The notes under the pieces: generated by a model
Databases searched by the model: none
What the model saw: the letters and a program-made list of their open reading frames with translations, nothing else
Told to the model about the DNA's origin: nothing
In this document: positions 7,050 to 15,275 of the stretch, piece by piece
Layout: each line of letters opens with the position of its first letter
Numbering within the stretch: the first letter of the stretch is position 1
Made by a program: the position numbers and the translations under genes
NCBI GenBank assembly: GCA_016126025.1
Contig: JAEFDA010000048.1
Location: 1-39,907, forward strand
DNA: 39,907 nt
Reading direction: 5' to 3'
DNA from: Nitrososphaerota archaeon
GTDB lineage: Archaea; Thermoproteota; Nitrososphaeria; Nitrososphaerales; Nitrosopumilaceae

Positions 7050-7618
7050 GTACCTGAAGGCGAATTCCGGCTGCGTGTTAGTCGTGCCTCAAGCCTGATT
7101 TTGCCTGCCTGGCCGGTGCCTGCGATCGAGCATATGCCGGACATGGAGGCGATGCGGAAGGCCTGCAAGCGGTACCCGGCAGGCGTGGCCGTATCCGTAT
7201 CTTGCGGGTAGTCAAATCCAATCGAATGCGCCATTTTTTCGTCCGGCACAACATGTTGGGTCGGAATTTGCCAAAGTACCATGATACTCCCTGCGGCGGC
7301 GGCTGCAGGGCTGCCGCATGACAGGCCATATATGCCGGAATTGATCGGCATCGACCCAAAAGCATCAATACATGAAAAAAATACGCGCCGCGCCCGGCTG
7401 CGAGCGCCAAATCAGGCGCCTGCCCCGTGAAGTCTGTGCGCCGCTAGAGGCGGTACCCGCGGTCAAATCAGGCGCCCGGCTCGATACCCTTGCCTAGGCG
7501 CCTGTAACCTGACGCCTCCCCTGGATCCGTTGCGGTTTAGTACCAATTATCTACAGATAAAGGCCCACATCTTTCCGGCACGAAGTATGCGGCGAGCACC
7601 TCCACCTGTTGTATAAAA
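7050..7618. other. Gene-poor interval with a 13-bp direct repeat
   Basis: I find no convincing gene here. CAAATCAGGCGCC occurs twice, at 7408-7420 and 7464-7476, and a related TAGGCGCCTG lies near 7495. There are also AT-rich tracts around 7330-7385 and 7535-7560. The interval separates the NYN gene from the tRNA and may be decayed DNA. Confidence 0.4.
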
Positions 7619-7710
7619 TGGACCGGGTGGGATTCGGACCCACGACCTTTGCGGGATTGCTCCTTACGCAGTGTGAGTGCGTCATCCAAACCAGGCTAGA
7701 CGACCGGTCC
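7619..7710 (-). tRNA. tRNA-Val (anticodon CAC) with a 16-nt non-canonical intron
   Basis: Read on the minus strand, GGACCGG pairs with CCGGTCC (acceptor, discriminator A, no encoded CCA). The D arm GTCT/GGAT contains GG. The anticodon stem is ACGCA/TGCGT with loop CTCACAC, giving anticodon CAC (Val). The T arm is GTGGG-TCCGAAT-CCCAC. Between the anticodon stem and T stem lie 21 nt instead of about 5. The extra segment forms a bulge-helix-bulge: TGCG pairs with CGCA, flanked by 3-nt bulges TAA and AAG and an inner GGA/TCC helix with GCAA loop. Cleavage in both bulges would remove AGGAGCAATCCCGCAA and leave a standard AGGTC variable loop, for a mature length of 76 nt. A TTTT run follows the 3' end. 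Confidence 0.88.
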
Positions 7711-7714
7711 GTAC

Positions 7715-7737
7715 TCCCCCCGTATGGGGGACTTTTT
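7715..7737 (+). terminator. GC hairpin with T run beside the tRNA 5' end
   Basis: TCCCCC (7715-7720) pairs with GGGGGA (7726-7731) around CGTAT, followed by TTTTT at 7733-7737. On the plus strand it looks like an intrinsic terminator. Seen from the minus strand it lies just upstream of the tRNA-Val gene, where the A run falls near the expected TATA position. Its function is unclear. The remainder of 7738-7954 shows nothing I can name. Confidence 0.3.
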
Positions 7738-7954
7738 GACTCTTTGGGTTCGGAGGCCGATGCCGCGGCGTGTCGTCCTCACGGTTCATTCCGCATGGTA
7801 AGGATCTGGAGCATGTCAGCGCGGCACAATCTGCGGGTCTGCCGCGAACCTGCGCCGCGTGTGCCCGCTCCGCCCCCACGTATCATGCGCTTGGGAGGCC
7901 GCAACGCTTTCCTGGGGTGGACTTGGGGACGTACTGCGCGGGAACAGCAGAATG

Positions 7955-8122
7955 CTACTTTTTGGCCCCCAAGTTGCGGTTCTTGAGGCGGAGGTAGCCG
8001 TTGCGGCACTTGCGGCAGCGCGTCGCTAGTATGTCGTTACGGCAGCCGCAGTTGAAGCATATCTTCATGTGCAGGCGGGCCTGGGTGGCTATGCGCTTCT
8101 TCTCGGGGTCGGTGACCGGCAT
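7955..8122 (-). CDS. rpl40e: 50S ribosomal protein L40e
   Basis: A 55-residue protein starts MPVTDPEKKRIATQARLHMK and contains ICFNCGCRND and ATRCRKCRNGYLRLKNRN, ending LGAKK. This is the zinc-ribbon ribosomal protein L40e, with four cysteines in two CxxC pairs, at normal archaeal length. The TATA-like TTTAAATT (about 8145-8152) lies 30 nt before the ATG and overlaps the 3' end of sucD, so the gene probably has its own leaderless promoter within the sucCD transcript. Confidence 0.93.
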   Translation of the reverse strand: MPVTDPEKKRIATQARLHMKICFNCGCRNDILATRCRKCRNGYLRLKNRNLGAKK

Positions 8123-8147
8123 CGGCCGCCCTTCACCCCCCTCTAAT

Positions 8148-9062
8148 TTAAAGGGATTTTTTCATCTTGCCGGCCAGCAGCACCGGCACCTCGGCGGGCC
8201 GGGTGGCGACGGGTATGTTGGCTTTGGCGAACATGCCCACCTTGGACTCGGCCGACCCGTACGTTCCCATCACTATGGCCCCGGCGTGGCCCATCCTCTT
8301 CTCCTTGGGGGCGGCCCTGCCGGCTATGTACGCGACGGCCGGCCTCGAGAATCCCGTGTCCATGATACGCTGGGCCAGCATCTCCTCGGCGTCTCCGCCT
8401 ATCTCGCCCACTATAACCAGCCCTTCCAGTCCCGGCGTGTCCTTTACCATCTCGAATGCGTCCACCAGCTTGGTGCCGTTGATCGGATCCCCGCCTATGC
8501 CTATGGTGATGCACTGCCCAAAGCCCGCCGAGGTGAGGGCGTCGGATATCTCGTACAGCAGAGTCCCGCTCTTGGATATCACGGCGACGTTCCCCGCCTT
8601 GAAGGGCATTGGGGGCATTATCCCGATCTTGGTGACTTGGGGGATTATCACCCCGGGGGTGTTGGGGCCTATCACGATGGCCCCCTTGCTCTCGGCCAGC
8701 CGTACCACCTCCATGGTGTCCCGGACCGGAACGTGCTCGGGTATGGCCACCAACAGCTTTATTCCGGCGTTCAGGGCGTCGAAGGCGGCCCCTTTGAAGA
8801 ACCTGGCCGGGACGAAGACCGCTGATATGGCGGCGCCGGTGGCCTCGACGGCCTCCTGCATCGTGTCATACACCGGTATGCCCTCGAATGTCTGGCCGCC
8901 CTTGTTGGGGGTGACCCCGGCGACTATGTTGGTGCCGTACGACACCATGTTGCGGGTGTGCAGCGAGCCATATGCTCCGGTTATCCCCTGTACTATGACG
9001 CCCTTGTTGTTGTAGTCGGGGTCTCCCTCGCTCCCCCTGAGTATCTCCAATATGCCTGTCAT
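8148..9062 (-). CDS. sucD: Succinate-CoA ligase, alpha subunit
   Basis: The 304-residue subunit binds CoA and carries the phospho-histidine. It begins with a CoA-binding Rossmann region (VIVQGITGAYGSLHTRNM, GTNIVAGVTPNKGG), includes GPNTPGVIIP and VAVISKSGTLLYE, and has the active-site His in MGHAGAIVMG. The length is normal for the family. The gene overlaps sucC by 4 nt (ATGA), so the two form an operon. In ammonia-oxidising archaea this enzyme can serve the TCA cycle and succinyl-CoA formation in the 3-hydroxypropionate/4-hydroxybutyrate carbon-fixation route; that role is inferred from the lineage. Confidence 0.93.
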   Translation of the reverse strand: MTGILEILRGSEGDPDYNNKGVIVQGITGAYGSLHTRNMVSYGTNIVAGVTPNKGGQTFEGIPVYDTMQEAVEATGAAISAVFVPARFFKGAAFDALNAGIKLLVAIPEHVPVRDTMEVVRLAESKGAIVIGPNTPGVIIPQVTKIGIMPPMPFKAGNVAVISKSGTLLYEISDALTSAGFGQCITIGIGGDPINGTKLVDAFEMVKDTPGLEGLVIVGEIGGDAEEMLAQRIMDTGFSRPAVAYIAGRAAPKEKRMGHAGAIVMGTYGSAESKVGMFAKANIPVATRPAEVPVLLAGKMKKSL

Positions 9063-10165
9063 CGCCCGTCCCCCGTGACCGCTGCGCCTATGGCATCCTC
9101 CACCGTGCCGAATAGCCGGGTGCGGGAGTCGGCCAGCATGATCCTGGCCTGGTCTGACTCGGCCCCCTTCAGCCGGGCGAAGACCGGGACGTCTATTATC
9201 CCGTCCTCGTACGCCTTGAGGAACGCCGAGGCCACCGTGGTGGTCTTCACTATTCCGCCGTACAGGTTTACCAGTATGCCGGTGACGCCGCGCATCCTGC
9301 TTATCAGCGAGAGGGCCTCGTACACGGACTCGGTGGTGGCCCCGCCCCCCACGTCCAAAAAGCAGGCAGGCTTGCCCCCGCTGTCCGAGAGCATGTCCAG
9401 GGTGGACATCACCAGGCCGGCCCCGTTGCCCACCACCGCTATGTTGCCGTCCAGCTCCACCAGCGAGAAGCCGCTCTTCTCTGCGCGCTCCTCGATCTCG
9501 GACTCCTCGCGGTATTTGGACATCTCCGGGTGCCGGAAGTTGGCGTTGTCGTCGGTTATGACCTTGCCGTCCAAGGCGACAAGGGCGCCGTCCTGCAGTA
9601 TGGCCAGTGGGTTTATCTCTGCCAGCTCCACCTCCTTCTCGACCGCCAGCCTGGAGAGCCTTGCCAGCATGTCAGCGAACTGCTCGGCGGCCGATTCCTG
9701 GAGGCCCAGCTCGGCGGCCACCTCTGCGGCCACCTCGGCGGGGACGTTACCCAGACCCACCTCGCGTATGGTCTGGCTCTTCACCGACTCGATCTCAACG
9801 CCGCCCTCCGCCGACGCTATCACCGTATAGCACCGCTTGGAGCGGTTCAGGAAGAGCGACAGGTACAGCTCCTTCCGTATCTCGGCCGTCTTCTCCAGCA
9901 GGATGGCCCGGGCCCGCTCCCCCTTTATGGTCATGTTGCGTATCTGCGGATACTTTATCTCCAATTCGTCGGCGTTGGAGCACTTTTGGATGCCGCCGGC
10001 CTTCCCCCGGCCTCCCACGGGGGCTTGGAACTTTATCATGAACGGGTATCCCAAGGTCTGGGCGTCGCGCCGGGCGTCCTCTATGGTGTCCGACGATCTG
10101 CCGGGGGGAACGGCAATCCCGTACTCCCTGAATATCTCCTTTGCCTGGAACTCCAGCAGCCTCAT
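9059..10165 (-). CDS. sucC: Succinate-CoA ligase, beta subunit (ATP-grasp)
   Basis: The 368-residue subunit begins MRLLEFQAKEIFREYGIAVP, the typical ATP-grasp N-terminus of SucC. It continues with YPFMIKFQAPVGGRGKAGGI, AEINPLAIL (metal and phosphate site), VGNGAGLVMSTLDML and CFLDVGGGATTE. It supplies the nucleotide-binding half of the enzyme whose alpha subunit is the next gene. A TAAATAA box lies 28 nt before the ATG, which suggests a leaderless transcript beginning at this gene. Confidence 0.93.
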   Translation of the reverse strand: MRLLEFQAKEIFREYGIAVPPGRSSDTIEDARRDAQTLGYPFMIKFQAPVGGRGKAGGIQKCSNADELEIKYPQIRNMTIKGERARAILLEKTAEIRKELYLSLFLNRSKRCYTVIASAEGGVEIESVKSQTIREVGLGNVPAEVAAEVAAELGLQESAAEQFADMLARLSRLAVEKEVELAEINPLAILQDGALVALDGKVITDDNANFRHPEMSKYREESEIEERAEKSGFSLVELDGNIAVVGNGAGLVMSTLDMLSDSGGKPACFLDVGGGATTESVYEALSLISRMRGVTGILVNLYGGIVKTTTVASAFLKAYEDGIIDVPVFARLKGAESDQARIMLADSRTRLFGTVEDAIGAAVTGDGR

Positions 10166-10299
10166 CGGGGGTGTGGCCGCATTGTGTTATTTATTAACCA
10201 TGAGCAGGAGCGGGGCGCGCGGAGACGTGCCGGAGGCCCCGGTATGGCAGGCCGGAGCAGCAGTGTTTGTGGATTCCATGCGCTGCGTGAACTGCGGCG

Positions 10300-10626
10300 C
10301 TATTCTATGGTCTCCAGCATGTCGGTTACCTTCCGGAACCTCTCCCGGCTCTTCTCCAGCAGGATGCCTGGGTACTCGTCTATGCCGTACACGGTCTGGT
10401 GCGTGAAGCTGGGCGGGATGGGTCCGCCCGAGGAGACCATCTGCTCTATCACATACCCGTGCACCAGCGTGCAGACCACCTCCTCGTAGCAGTCGCTGCT
10501 CTCCTCCAAGACCCTGCGGTATATCTCGATGGGCCTTCCGTCCCGCCGGGCCGCCTCGGATCCCCGGTGCAGGAGATCCGCTAGGTGCTCTGTCTGCCAA
10601 CGATCTAGGTTGATCTGCCGAATCAT
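10300..10626 (-). CDS. Conserved hypothetical protein
   Basis: A 108-residue soluble, mostly helical protein (LDRWQTEHLADLLHRGSEAA, IEIYRRVLEESSD, VCTLVHGYVIEQMVSSGG, EYPGILLEKSRERFRKV). It has no membrane segment, no zinc pattern and no family I can name. A TAAATAA box 26 nt upstream of the ATG supports the start and a leaderless message. It probably belongs to a lineage-specific archaeal family. The 134 nt between it and sucC contain only the sucC promoter. Confidence 0.6.
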   Translation of the reverse strand: MIRQINLDRWQTEHLADLLHRGSEAARRDGRPIEIYRRVLEESSDCYEEVVCTLVHGYVIEQMVSSGGPIPPSFTHQTVYGIDEYPGILLEKSRERFRKVTDMLETIE

Positions 10627-10730
10627 GCCGTCTCTTGTAATCTTGTTATTTAGCGTTGATCAGGGCCGGCCACTTCCATAGGGTGTGGCGCGCGTCCCGA
10701 GGGGCGCCACTAGGCTAGAAAAAAACGACG

Positions 10731-11312
10731 TCAGAGGCCGTCCATGGAGCGGGAGTGCTTGGAGGTGTGCGGTCTCTCTCCGGAGTATCTGCGGCGCATG
10801 TGGCCCGACGGCCTGCCGTCCAGCAGCTCCAGAAACCACGACTCGTGCTCAATCTCCTCGGCCAGTATGTGGGATGCCAGCTCGTACGTCATGGGGTCTT
10901 TGCCGTGCGTCATGCGGCAGACCTTGTTCCAGTTGACTATGGCCCCCTGCTCGGCCTTGAGGCACTTTTCCAGTATCTGCTTGAGGGTGGTCTTCTTGTC
11001 GGACTGCAGGAAGTCGGCTCCGGCCTGCTTGCAAAAGCCGGCTATGTCCCGGGGGAACTCGCCGCCGAGCTGGTATATCCGGTCTATGCACGACTCGAAG
11101 TGGCTCAGATCCTCCAGCCTGGCGTCCTCTATGACTCCCTTTACGCCCTCTCCATCCATTCCGGTGCAGAAGGCCCTCAGGTTCGTAAAGTAGTAGTATG
11201 CCACAAACTCCACCGAGGCGTTGTAGACCAGCGTCTTTACGAGCTCGTCCACATCCATGCCGTTCTGGCGCAGCACCTCGACACCTACCACGGTGTGCTT
11301 CTTTGTTGCCAT
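10731..11312 (-). CDS. Dps-like ferritin-superfamily protein
   Basis: The 193-residue product has the four-helix ferritin-like pattern: NASVEFVAYYYFTNLRAFC, EDARLEDLSHFESCIDRIYQL, CLKAEQGAIVNWNKVC and ELASHILAEEIEHESWFLELL. The E, E-x-x-H and E-x-x-H positions would form a di-iron site. The ILAEEIEHESW motif and spacing fit Dps-like (DPSL) and bacterioferritin-related archaeal proteins that store iron and consume peroxide. The last 25 residues, rich in Arg, Ser and His, are an unusual extension. A box CAAAATAGG about 28 nt before the ATG supports the start. Confidence 0.8.
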   Translation of the reverse strand: MATKKHTVVGVEVLRQNGMDVDELVKTLVYNASVEFVAYYYFTNLRAFCTGMDGEGVKGVIEDARLEDLSHFESCIDRIYQLGGEFPRDIAGFCKQAGADFLQSDKKTTLKQILEKCLKAEQGAIVNWNKVCRMTHGKDPMTYELASHILAEEIEHESWFLELLDGRPSGHMRRRYSGERPHTSKHSRSMDGL

Positions 11313-11611
11313 TGGGTCGGTGGGATATATTGCGCCTATTTTGGAATTGCGGTGGCGTGTTCCGGCTGCGACATATGGGAATCATGTCGCTTGGGGGCGT
11401 CCGAGGGGATTCCAGAAGGGGCGGCGGCCGGGTACCTGCACGGTACACTTCTGGAGGCGGTCGCCCCGGACAACCCGCCGGTCAGGTCGGCATCCGTCGT
11501 ATGTACCATTGTTGTGCCGGCTCCCTCCCATGTCCTCCGGCCGGTCACCACGCGCCGCCATGGCTCCACTGTGTGGCGCATCCAAAAATACCCCGACGCC
11601 GCCCCCCGCGC

Positions 11612-12259
11612 GTGCATCCGGACATACCTCCCAGCCTGGCCGGGATCGTCCCCGGCGAGGCGACGCCGGAGGGCTTTGCCGCCGCCGCTGGGATGGACGC
11701 CGAACGGGCCGCCCGGGCCATGGAGTGGTGGCTCGGCATGGGAATCGGCTCCAGGCCGGACGGCACCTACCTGTATGAGCCCGGCGAGCGGCTGGAGGCC
11801 GGAATCAAGCTGCTGGAGGCGGGGTTGGACGTCGGAACCGTGGCGCCGCACCTGCACTGGCGGGACTTTGAGGGACTGGCCGGCCGCATACTGGAGAGCG
11901 AGGGGTATGAGGTCGCGTTCAACCACATCATGACGGGCCCCCGCATGGAGATAGACGTGGTGGGCATCAGGCTGGACGTCGCGATACTGGCCGACTGCAA
12001 GCACTGGAGGCGCAGCACCTCGGTCTCCGGGGCGGCCGCCCGGCAGGAGGCCCGGGCCCGGCGGTGGTCGCGCCTGCACGGAATGGCGTCGGTGCCGGTT
12101 GTAGTCACGCTGCTGGAGGGCCCCCTGTCGGCCGGCCGGGTGCCGGTGGTCCCCGTCCGCAAGCTCAGATCCTTTGCGGCCGAGGTATTCGGGAATGTGG
12201 AGGAGCTGGCCGTCACACCAGAAGGGCGGAGAGGAAGAGGGCCGAACACCCGATCATGA
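11612..12259 (+). CDS. PD-(D/E)XK nuclease-like protein
   Basis: A GTG start gives 215 residues. The first 85 look like a helical or winged-helix region (TPEGFAAAAGMDAERAARAM, EWWLGMGIGSRPDGTYLYEP). The second part has HWRDFEGLAGRILESEGYEV, then RMEIDVVGIRLDVAILADCK. This is the Mrr/archaeal Holliday-junction-resolvase-like restriction fold: Glu in FEGLA, Asp in EIDVVG and the D-x-K of ADCKHW. It may act in repair, recombination or restriction. AAAAATA ends about 22 nt before the GTG, favouring this start; ATG 11693 is an alternative. The 3' end overlaps the convergent DUF2070 gene by 47 nt. Nothing nameable lies in 11313-11580. Confidence 0.6.
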   Translation: MHPDIPPSLAGIVPGEATPEGFAAAAGMDAERAARAMEWWLGMGIGSRPDGTYLYEPGERLEAGIKLLEAGLDVGTVAPHLHWRDFEGLAGRILESEGYEVAFNHIMTGPRMEIDVVGIRLDVAILADCKHWRRSTSVSGAAARQEARARRWSRLHGMASVPVVVTLLEGPLSAGRVPVVPVRKLRSFAAEVFGNVEELAVTPEGRRGRGPNTRS

Positions 12260-13937
12260 ATATCTTCACCAGGTTCATGGAGCGGTCCATCGCCCGGGAG
12301 TAGTGCTCGAATATCTTTGAGCCCATGAGCAGCAGGCTCGTGTCAGTCTCTGATATGTCGAACTTTGACGGCGAGACCCGCCCGTCGGCCTCCCGGGCCA
12401 GGTCTAGGAACCACCCGGAGAGCCTCCGGTCACCGGACATTAGCCCCAGCTGGTAGTAGCCGTTGCGGTTCTTGGCCTTGACGGGGGTATAGTGCGTATC
12501 GGAGGTGCATATGTCCAGAAGGGTGCGGCCGGTCTTGGTGAACTCGGCGACTATCTTCTCCCGCGTACCGTTCTGCATGTTGTTGGCGTCGGCCCAGCCG
12601 ATGTAGTACCTGCTACCGTTCATTCTCAGGCACAGCATCCCAAGGCCGCCCATGCCCATGTCCTCGGAGCGGATGTCCATGCCGCCGGAGTTGGCGTAGC
12701 CGGCCTCCATGGGGTGCTGCTTGGCGGCCGCCATGGCGTCCAGGCACTCTCTGGAGGCCTGCAGCATGTCCGAGTAGTCGTCCTCGGAGATCTCGGGGCC
12801 CATGGCATTGTGGCAGTCCACCAGCATCACCCGCCCCAGGCCGGCCCGCCGGGCGTGCCTGTCTATCTCGGCCTTGATGGAGCTGGGCAGGTCCTCCATT
12901 CCGTACGGCGACAGCGACATGAAGAGCAGGGCGTTCCGGCCGAATGATATGCCCGTCACCCGGGATCTGCCTTTGGTGACCACCCTGGGCTCGGTGCACG
13001 TGGTGCCTGTCTCACGGATGGCGGTCTTCTCAAGGCTCTTGAGGTACCTGTCCACCTGGCCCTGGGATGGTATGTTCAGGGTATGGTCCGATATGCTGTG
13101 CATCACCATGGCCCGTGATCCCAGTTTCTCGAATATCAGGTAGGGTATGTTGCTGCCCCCGACGGGGTGGTACGGGCCCGGGTGGACCTCGGGCAGCACC
13201 ACGCAGAAGCCGTCCGGCCCTCCGAACCTGACCAGCGTGGTGCGGACCTCGGACTCTGAGGAGTTTCCCTCCATTATGGACTCTATGACATGCTGCCGAC
13301 CCCCCTGCGAATCGATGTATGCCTGCACCAGGACGTGGGTACTCTTCAGGGCTGGCCTGCCGGAGCGGTCGGTCAGGACGGACCAGGCGGTGGCGCACCC
13401 CAGATATACAGCGCCGTACCCCAGGGAGACCGGATCCAGCAGCAGCGTACCCCACATCTCGGCGGGAACCATCGCAGCGAAGACGGCCGCCGGCTGCACG
13501 AAGCATATAGCCCAGGCCCGGCCTATGCCGCACCCCAGGACCGTGGTGTATATCCCTATGCGGAAGCTGGCAAACAGGAACAGCCCCAGTGTCACGAAGA
13601 ATGGGGATGGCTCCGACGCGGTGATGGTGGCGACGGCAAGCCCCATAAGCAGGGCCAGCATCCACAGGCAGCACCCGAACGCAGAGGAGTGCAGCGACTT
13701 GGAGTACTCCCGGTTCCGTATGTACAACGAATCCAGAATCTGGGTCAGTGCCAGGGCGGCGGCCGCGGCGGCAACATGCCAGTACCCCGCGTCCAGATAC
13801 CACCACGCGGCGACGGTCGCTACGGCTACCACCATGCCCATCGAGAGGCACAGCGAAAAGTACCGGGAGGATGGGGTCAGCAGAGTTAGCGAGTAGCGGC
13901 CCTGTAGCCTGGATACGTCATCCGTGGAGGTCTGCAT
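12213..13937 (-). CDS. DUF2070 family membrane protein
   Basis: The 574-residue product has about six N-terminal hydrophobic segments within residues 30-185 (for example MGMVVAVATVAAWWYL, LWMLALLMGLAVATIT). A long soluble domain follows with VVLPEVHPGPYHPVGGSNIP, ISDHTLNIPSQ, VMLVDCHNAMGP, MDIRSEDMGMGGLGML and LLDICTSDTHYTP, and there is one C-terminal helix (FMIGCSALFLSALLV). The conserved HPGP, DCHN and DTH motifs are typical of archaeal DUF2070 proteins and suggest a metal-dependent hydrolase-like domain, but no function is established. It follows the Sec61-beta gene after 6 nt and is probably co-transcribed with it. Confidence 0.88.
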   Translation of the reverse strand: MQTSTDDVSRLQGRYSLTLLTPSSRYFSLCLSMGMVVAVATVAAWWYLDAGYWHVAAAAAALALTQILDSLYIRNREYSKSLHSSAFGCCLWMLALLMGLAVATITASEPSPFFVTLGLFLFASFRIGIYTTVLGCGIGRAWAICFVQPAAVFAAMVPAEMWGTLLLDPVSLGYGAVYLGCATAWSVLTDRSGRPALKSTHVLVQAYIDSQGGRQHVIESIMEGNSSESEVRTTLVRFGGPDGFCVVLPEVHPGPYHPVGGSNIPYLIFEKLGSRAMVMHSISDHTLNIPSQGQVDRYLKSLEKTAIRETGTTCTEPRVVTKGRSRVTGISFGRNALLFMSLSPYGMEDLPSSIKAEIDRHARRAGLGRVMLVDCHNAMGPEISEDDYSDMLQASRECLDAMAAAKQHPMEAGYANSGGMDIRSEDMGMGGLGMLCLRMNGSRYYIGWADANNMQNGTREKIVAEFTKTGRTLLDICTSDTHYTPVKAKNRNGYYQLGLMSGDRRLSGWFLDLAREADGRVSPSKFDISETDTSLLLMGSKIFEHYSRAMDRSMNLVKIFMIGCSALFLSALLV

Positions 13938-13943
13938 GCCCGG

Positions 13944-14111
13944 TCAGCGAGCCAGAAAGATATCAATCATCCACGAAATCGTAATCAGACCCACCGGGAT
14001 GAAGACCACTATGCGGGGATCTACCCGGAAGCCCTTGGTATCGTCCTCGAAGAACCTCATCAGGCCTCCGCTGGATGCCGGAAGAGGAGCGCCCTTCTTC
14101 TTGCTGCTCAT
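13944..14111 (-). CDS. secG: Preprotein translocase subunit Sec61-beta (SecG)
   Basis: A 55-residue tail-anchored protein: a basic start MSSKKKGAPLPASSGGLMRF, FEDDTKGFRVDP, then one membrane helix IVVFIPVGLITISWMIDIFL. This is the archaeal Sec61-beta pattern, including the conserved P-A-S-S-x-G-L and F-x-D sequence before the helix. It is part of the SecYEG translocon. TTTTTAAGG about 29 nt upstream marks the promoter and supports the ATG. Confidence 0.9.
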   Translation of the reverse strand: MSSKKKGAPLPASSGGLMRFFEDDTKGFRVDPRIVVFIPVGLITISWMIDIFLAR

Positions 14112-14544
14112 GCGGCGCGTGGGGCAGAATTTCCTTAAAAACCTTATTTTTTGGAGCTCCCCCTGCAGGAGCGGATGGTGGTCCGGGGGCGAGGCATGGC
14201 GCCGTCAGACACCTGCAACATCCAATGGGAGGTGCAGTTGGGGTCTCAATGGTATGGCACACCATACACCCGCATACTCTGGCGTGGCTGGACCGCCCAT
14301 TCCTGCGGGAAGAACCCGCACTTGATCCTCGTATATGATGACGCTGCGCGGCCAACACGCCGATGCCCCGCGCGACCGCCCGGGCAGGAACAGGGGAGGG
14401 GCGCGTCGTCCCCAAGGAGCGGGCCTGCGCATGGACTGGCTCCGGGGACGAGTGGCGTTAACCACCGTCACGCATCCATGTGCCTGATTCTATGCCTAGC
14501 CACCAATCGCCGCAAATATATCGGGCTAATCCTAACCATACCCA
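14112..14544. other. Gene-poor interval
   Basis: Apart from the Sec61-beta promoter at its left end and the tautomerase TATA box (about 14514-14522) at its right end, I see no gene or RNA I can support. Open frames here are GC-rich without protein features. I looked for tRNA and SRP RNA signatures and found none. Confidence 0.35.
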
Positions 14545-14721
14545 ATGCCCACCATAACAGTGTCCATGAGGGTTGGTCACTCCTCGGAGCAAAAACGAGC
14601 GTTCGCCGAGGCCGTCACTGCCGCCGCAGTCGAGCACCTCAATGTCCGTGACACGCAGACCATCATCACATACGACGAAAAACCCAAGGATTCCTTTTTC
14701 CGTGCTGGTAAGCAGTTGTGA
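14545..14721 (+). CDS. 4-oxalocrotonate tautomerase-like protein
   Basis: A 58-residue protein starting MPTITVSMRVGHSSEQKRAF, then AEAVTAAAVEHLNVRDTQ, IITYDEKPKDSFFRAGKQL. Pro2 after the initiator Met would be the catalytic N-terminal proline of the tautomerase superfamily. The pattern P-T-I-T-V, EQK, a helix and ITYDE is typical of 4-OT subunits, which work as oligomers. The substrate is unknown. ATATAT begins 28 nt before the ATG, giving a leaderless mRNA. A longer minus-strand frame overlaps it but lacks such support. Confidence 0.82.
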   Translation: MPTITVSMRVGHSSEQKRAFAEAVTAAAVEHLNVRDTQTIITYDEKPKDSFFRAGKQL

Positions 14722-14776
14722 TACCAGTACTGATCTTTTTTCAACCGTCATGGCCTACCGGCCAAGTTGACTGGGC

Positions 14777-15160
14777 GTGTCACTGGAGGGCCAAGGCGCA
14801 GAGCCGGCGGTGTCGGTGGACGGCGCCCCGGCATACGAGAACGCCAGAGACGGTAACCGAGTCTGTGTGCGGGTGTCGCCAGCCGGTGGACAGGGAGCGG
14901 CGCGTACACGGGGCAGAGAGGCCCCCGGTGTCCATAGTGCGCGGCGACGGCGGGTGCGACTCCCGAGAGCGTTCCCCCACTGCAGAAAGCGCGGCGTGCG
15001 CACTAACATACGCGTGCGCATCGATGCCAACTGTTTGGCCGGCGGCGTGGATAGGGCCGGTCAGAGGCCGTCTTGGGCGGGCGCATGTGGCGCGTGTACC
15101 GCTGCGTGGTTCGCCAGGATGGGCAAGGACGAGCGCAAGACGCACCGGGAGTAGACGCCG
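14777..15160 (+). pseudogene. Frameshifted DDE transposase remnant
   Basis: Joining frames gives a recognisable transposase core. One frame has VSIVRGDGGCDSRE, and the next continues FPHCRKRGVRTNIRVRIDAN, NCLAGGVDRA and FARMGKDERKTHRE. The sequence DGGxDSRE followed by a G-I-x-P-x-I-R-x-R-like stretch is characteristic of IS4/IS5-type DDE transposases around the second catalytic Asp. The reading frame changes at least once and no full gene remains. I see no clear terminal inverted repeats. The 554-nt spacer between the tautomerase and the solute-binding protein is therefore mainly a dead insertion sequence. Confidence 0.55.
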
Positions 15161-15275
15161 CCTCGCGCGGTCCGGGGTCCGCATGGCCGGGCTGTCCAAG
15201 CCATGTTAGGTCAGGAATTGTGAAGCGCTGTTCTGCGCGCACAATTCTTATAACTGCGCCATGCTATGCCACTCC

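Noticed and set aside
7619..7710. Class II tRNA with a long variable arm (Leu or Ser)
   Set aside because: The anticodon is CAC (Val), and the extra bases form a bulge-helix-bulge intron, not a normal variable stem.
8001..10489. Long plus-strand frames opposite sucD and sucC
   Set aside because: They are antisense shadows of two well-conserved genes, a usual result of GC-rich codon usage.
14458..14751. A 97-codon minus-strand frame
   Set aside because: It is antisense to the tautomerase gene, which has clear family residues and a promoter; the minus frame has no recognisable motif.
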